Positions 63,122 through 64,000 of a stretch of 64,000 bases of DNA are shown piece after piece. The notes below the pieces were generated by a model. It was given only the letters and a program-made list of their open reading frames with translations. It was not told where the DNA came from and did no database searches. The DNA comes from Verrucomicrobiota bacterium (GTDB taxonomy: Bacteria > Verrucomicrobiota > Verrucomicrobiia > Opitutales > Intestinicryptomonadaceae), in contig JAEXGH010000029.1 in assembly GCA_023450935.1 (NCBI GenBank), positions 1 to 64,000 of the forward strand, given 5' to 3'. How positions within the stretch are numbered: position 1 is the first letter of the stretch; each line of letters begins with the position of its first letter. A program made the translations under genes and the position numbers.

Positions 63122-64000
63122 TCAATTATCTATTCCCGCGCGCCCCGACAACGCTATCAGCGAACGCGCAAACGTCCGCTGGAGCCCGCACCAAGATTTA
63201 TACGCCTCCTGAGCGAATTCCTGCTGAGGGTCGCGCTGCCCATAGGCGCGCAGGTAGACAGCCTCCCGCAAAAATTCGAGGCGCGAAAGGTGATCGCGGA
63301 AGGCTTTGTCCAGCACATACAAGACAAGTCCGCGCCCGCCTTTTTCTTTCGCAAAAGGGCCTTTTTCAAAAAGCGCGGCGACTTTCTCGTTCAGTTTTCG
63401 GCGGATTTCGTTTTTTGGTAGTCCGTCAAGCTCCATAGGGAGAATGCTCAAAGAATAGTCGCAAAAAAGCGCATTGCAGAATTTTGAAACGGCGTCCTGC
63501 GATATGTCCATATCGTTGGCGGGCAGGTTTGTATCGACACATGAGGCTATTTCGGCGTCCAAAAGCGGCAGAAGTGCGTAGCCGAGCTTTTCGGCAGACA
63601 TGATATTGTCGCGCATGGAGTAGACAATGTTGCGGTGCGTGTTTACGGGCGCGTCCAGCTTCAGCAGCTCCTTCCGCGCCGAGAAGTTCAGGTCTTCCGC
63701 CTTTTTCTGCGCCGCCGCGATTATCGACGGGAACAGGCTGCTTGAAAATGCCGCGCCCTCTATATGTTTTTGCTTAATCGAATCTTTCAGGAACGACACA
63801 TCGGCGTAGACTCTAAAAAGCGTGTCTTCGAAAGAGGCGAAAAAGCGGACTGCGCCCCTGTCGCCCTGACGCGCGCAACGTCCCGCGAGCTGCCTGTCAA
63901 CGCGCACGCTTTGGCAGTGTTCCGCGCCTATTACGAGCAGTCCGCCCAACTCCTCCACGCCTTTGCCGAGCTTGATGTCGGTGCCGCGCCCTGCCATGTT
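63122..64000 (-). CDS. secA: SecA-type preprotein translocase ATPase, C-terminal part, divergent (cut by window edge)
   Basis: About 292 C-terminal residues are visible; the first visible codon is internal ([12 protein letters not shown]). The motif VI region reads [20 protein letters not shown] instead of the usual [20 protein letters not shown], and [14 protein letters not shown] replaces GTERHESRRIDNQL. The helical scaffold segment [20 protein letters not shown] lacks the common Trp, and the C-terminal zinc motif is missing. The remaining helical domains match SecA. So this is either a divergent housekeeping SecA or a second, specialised SecA. It drives Sec-dependent export with SecYEG. 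A tRNA-Pro lies just downstream. Confidence 0.85.
   Translation of the reverse strand, partial: NMAGRGTDIKLGKGVEELGGLLVIGAEHCQSVRVDRQLAGRCARQGDRGAVRFFASFEDTLFRVYADVSFLKDSIKQKHIEGAAFSSSLFPSIIAAAQKKAEDLNFSARKELLKLDAPVNTHRNIVYSMRDNIMSAEKLGYALLPLLDAEIASCVDTNLPANDMDISQDAVSKFCNALFCDYSLSILPMELDGLPKNEIRRKLNEKVAALFEKGPFAKEKGGRGLVLYVLDKAFRDHLSRLEFLREAVYLRAYGQRDPQQEFAQEAYKSWCGLQRTFARSLIALSGRAGIDN

Overview
The window looks like a chromosome segment from a Verrucomicrobiota bacterium, probably of the Opitutae type. The evidence is PEP-CTERM-like sorting tails, a TIGR02597-like secreted protein, a squalene-hopene cyclase, very large secreted beta-helix/Ig proteins, and a Chlamydia-like arginine/agmatine system, which fits the wider PVC group. 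This placement is inference. The DNA is GC-rich with heavy use of G/C at third positions, so long antisense reading frames run opposite many true genes.

Layout. 1-7.1 kb: a tight plus-strand housekeeping run (nusB end, ftsY, aroB, tatD-like, tcdA-like, rhomboid, tail-specific protease, a 46-aa membrane peptide). 7.2-10.7 kb, minus strand: squalene-hopene cyclase and a beta-CASP ribonuclease. 11-16.4 kb: an unrecognised 1141-aa protein and the first of three related secreted glycosidase-like proteins. 16.5-22.8 kb: a YfgM-like TPR protein facing a haem operon (hemY, hemH, CcsA/HemX-like) fused by overlap to rnr. 23-25.6 kb, minus strand: ahcY and metK of the methyl cycle. 25.6-31.5 kb: glycosyltransferase, tyrosine phosphatase, rpiB, glyA, phosphoglucomutase. 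32-38 kb: a frameshifted PEP-CTERM gene, then an exported set (transglutaminase-like protein, second glycosidase-like protein, sugar isomerase-like lipoprotein). 38.1-39.6 kb: EamA transporter and nitroreductase. 39.8-43.4 kb: pyruvoyl-dependent arginine decarboxylase, APC antiporter and OprB-type porin, the same three parts as chlamydial aaxABC. 43.8-48.3 kb: nfeD, floA, a small hypothetical gene, and glgB with a basic tail, followed by tRNA-Tyr. 49-62.8 kb: a 3872-aa secreted protein (glycosidase-like module, six Ig-like modules, four beta-helices, three solenoid modules) and a three-gene set of small secreted proteins. 63-64 kb: tRNA-Pro and the end of a divergent secA.

The two most interesting features are the complete aax-type system and a family of about 65-bp palindromic interspersed repeats. 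The repeats occur in four intergenic clusters; their stems vary in a way that keeps base pairing, while the flanking boxes stay constant. A separate inverted repeat of about 125 bp sits next to the porin gene.

Functionally, the chromosome combines ordinary core metabolism with a large investment in secreted proteins for glycan or cell-surface work: three related catalytic modules, PEP-CTERM-like proteins and the giant multidomain protein.
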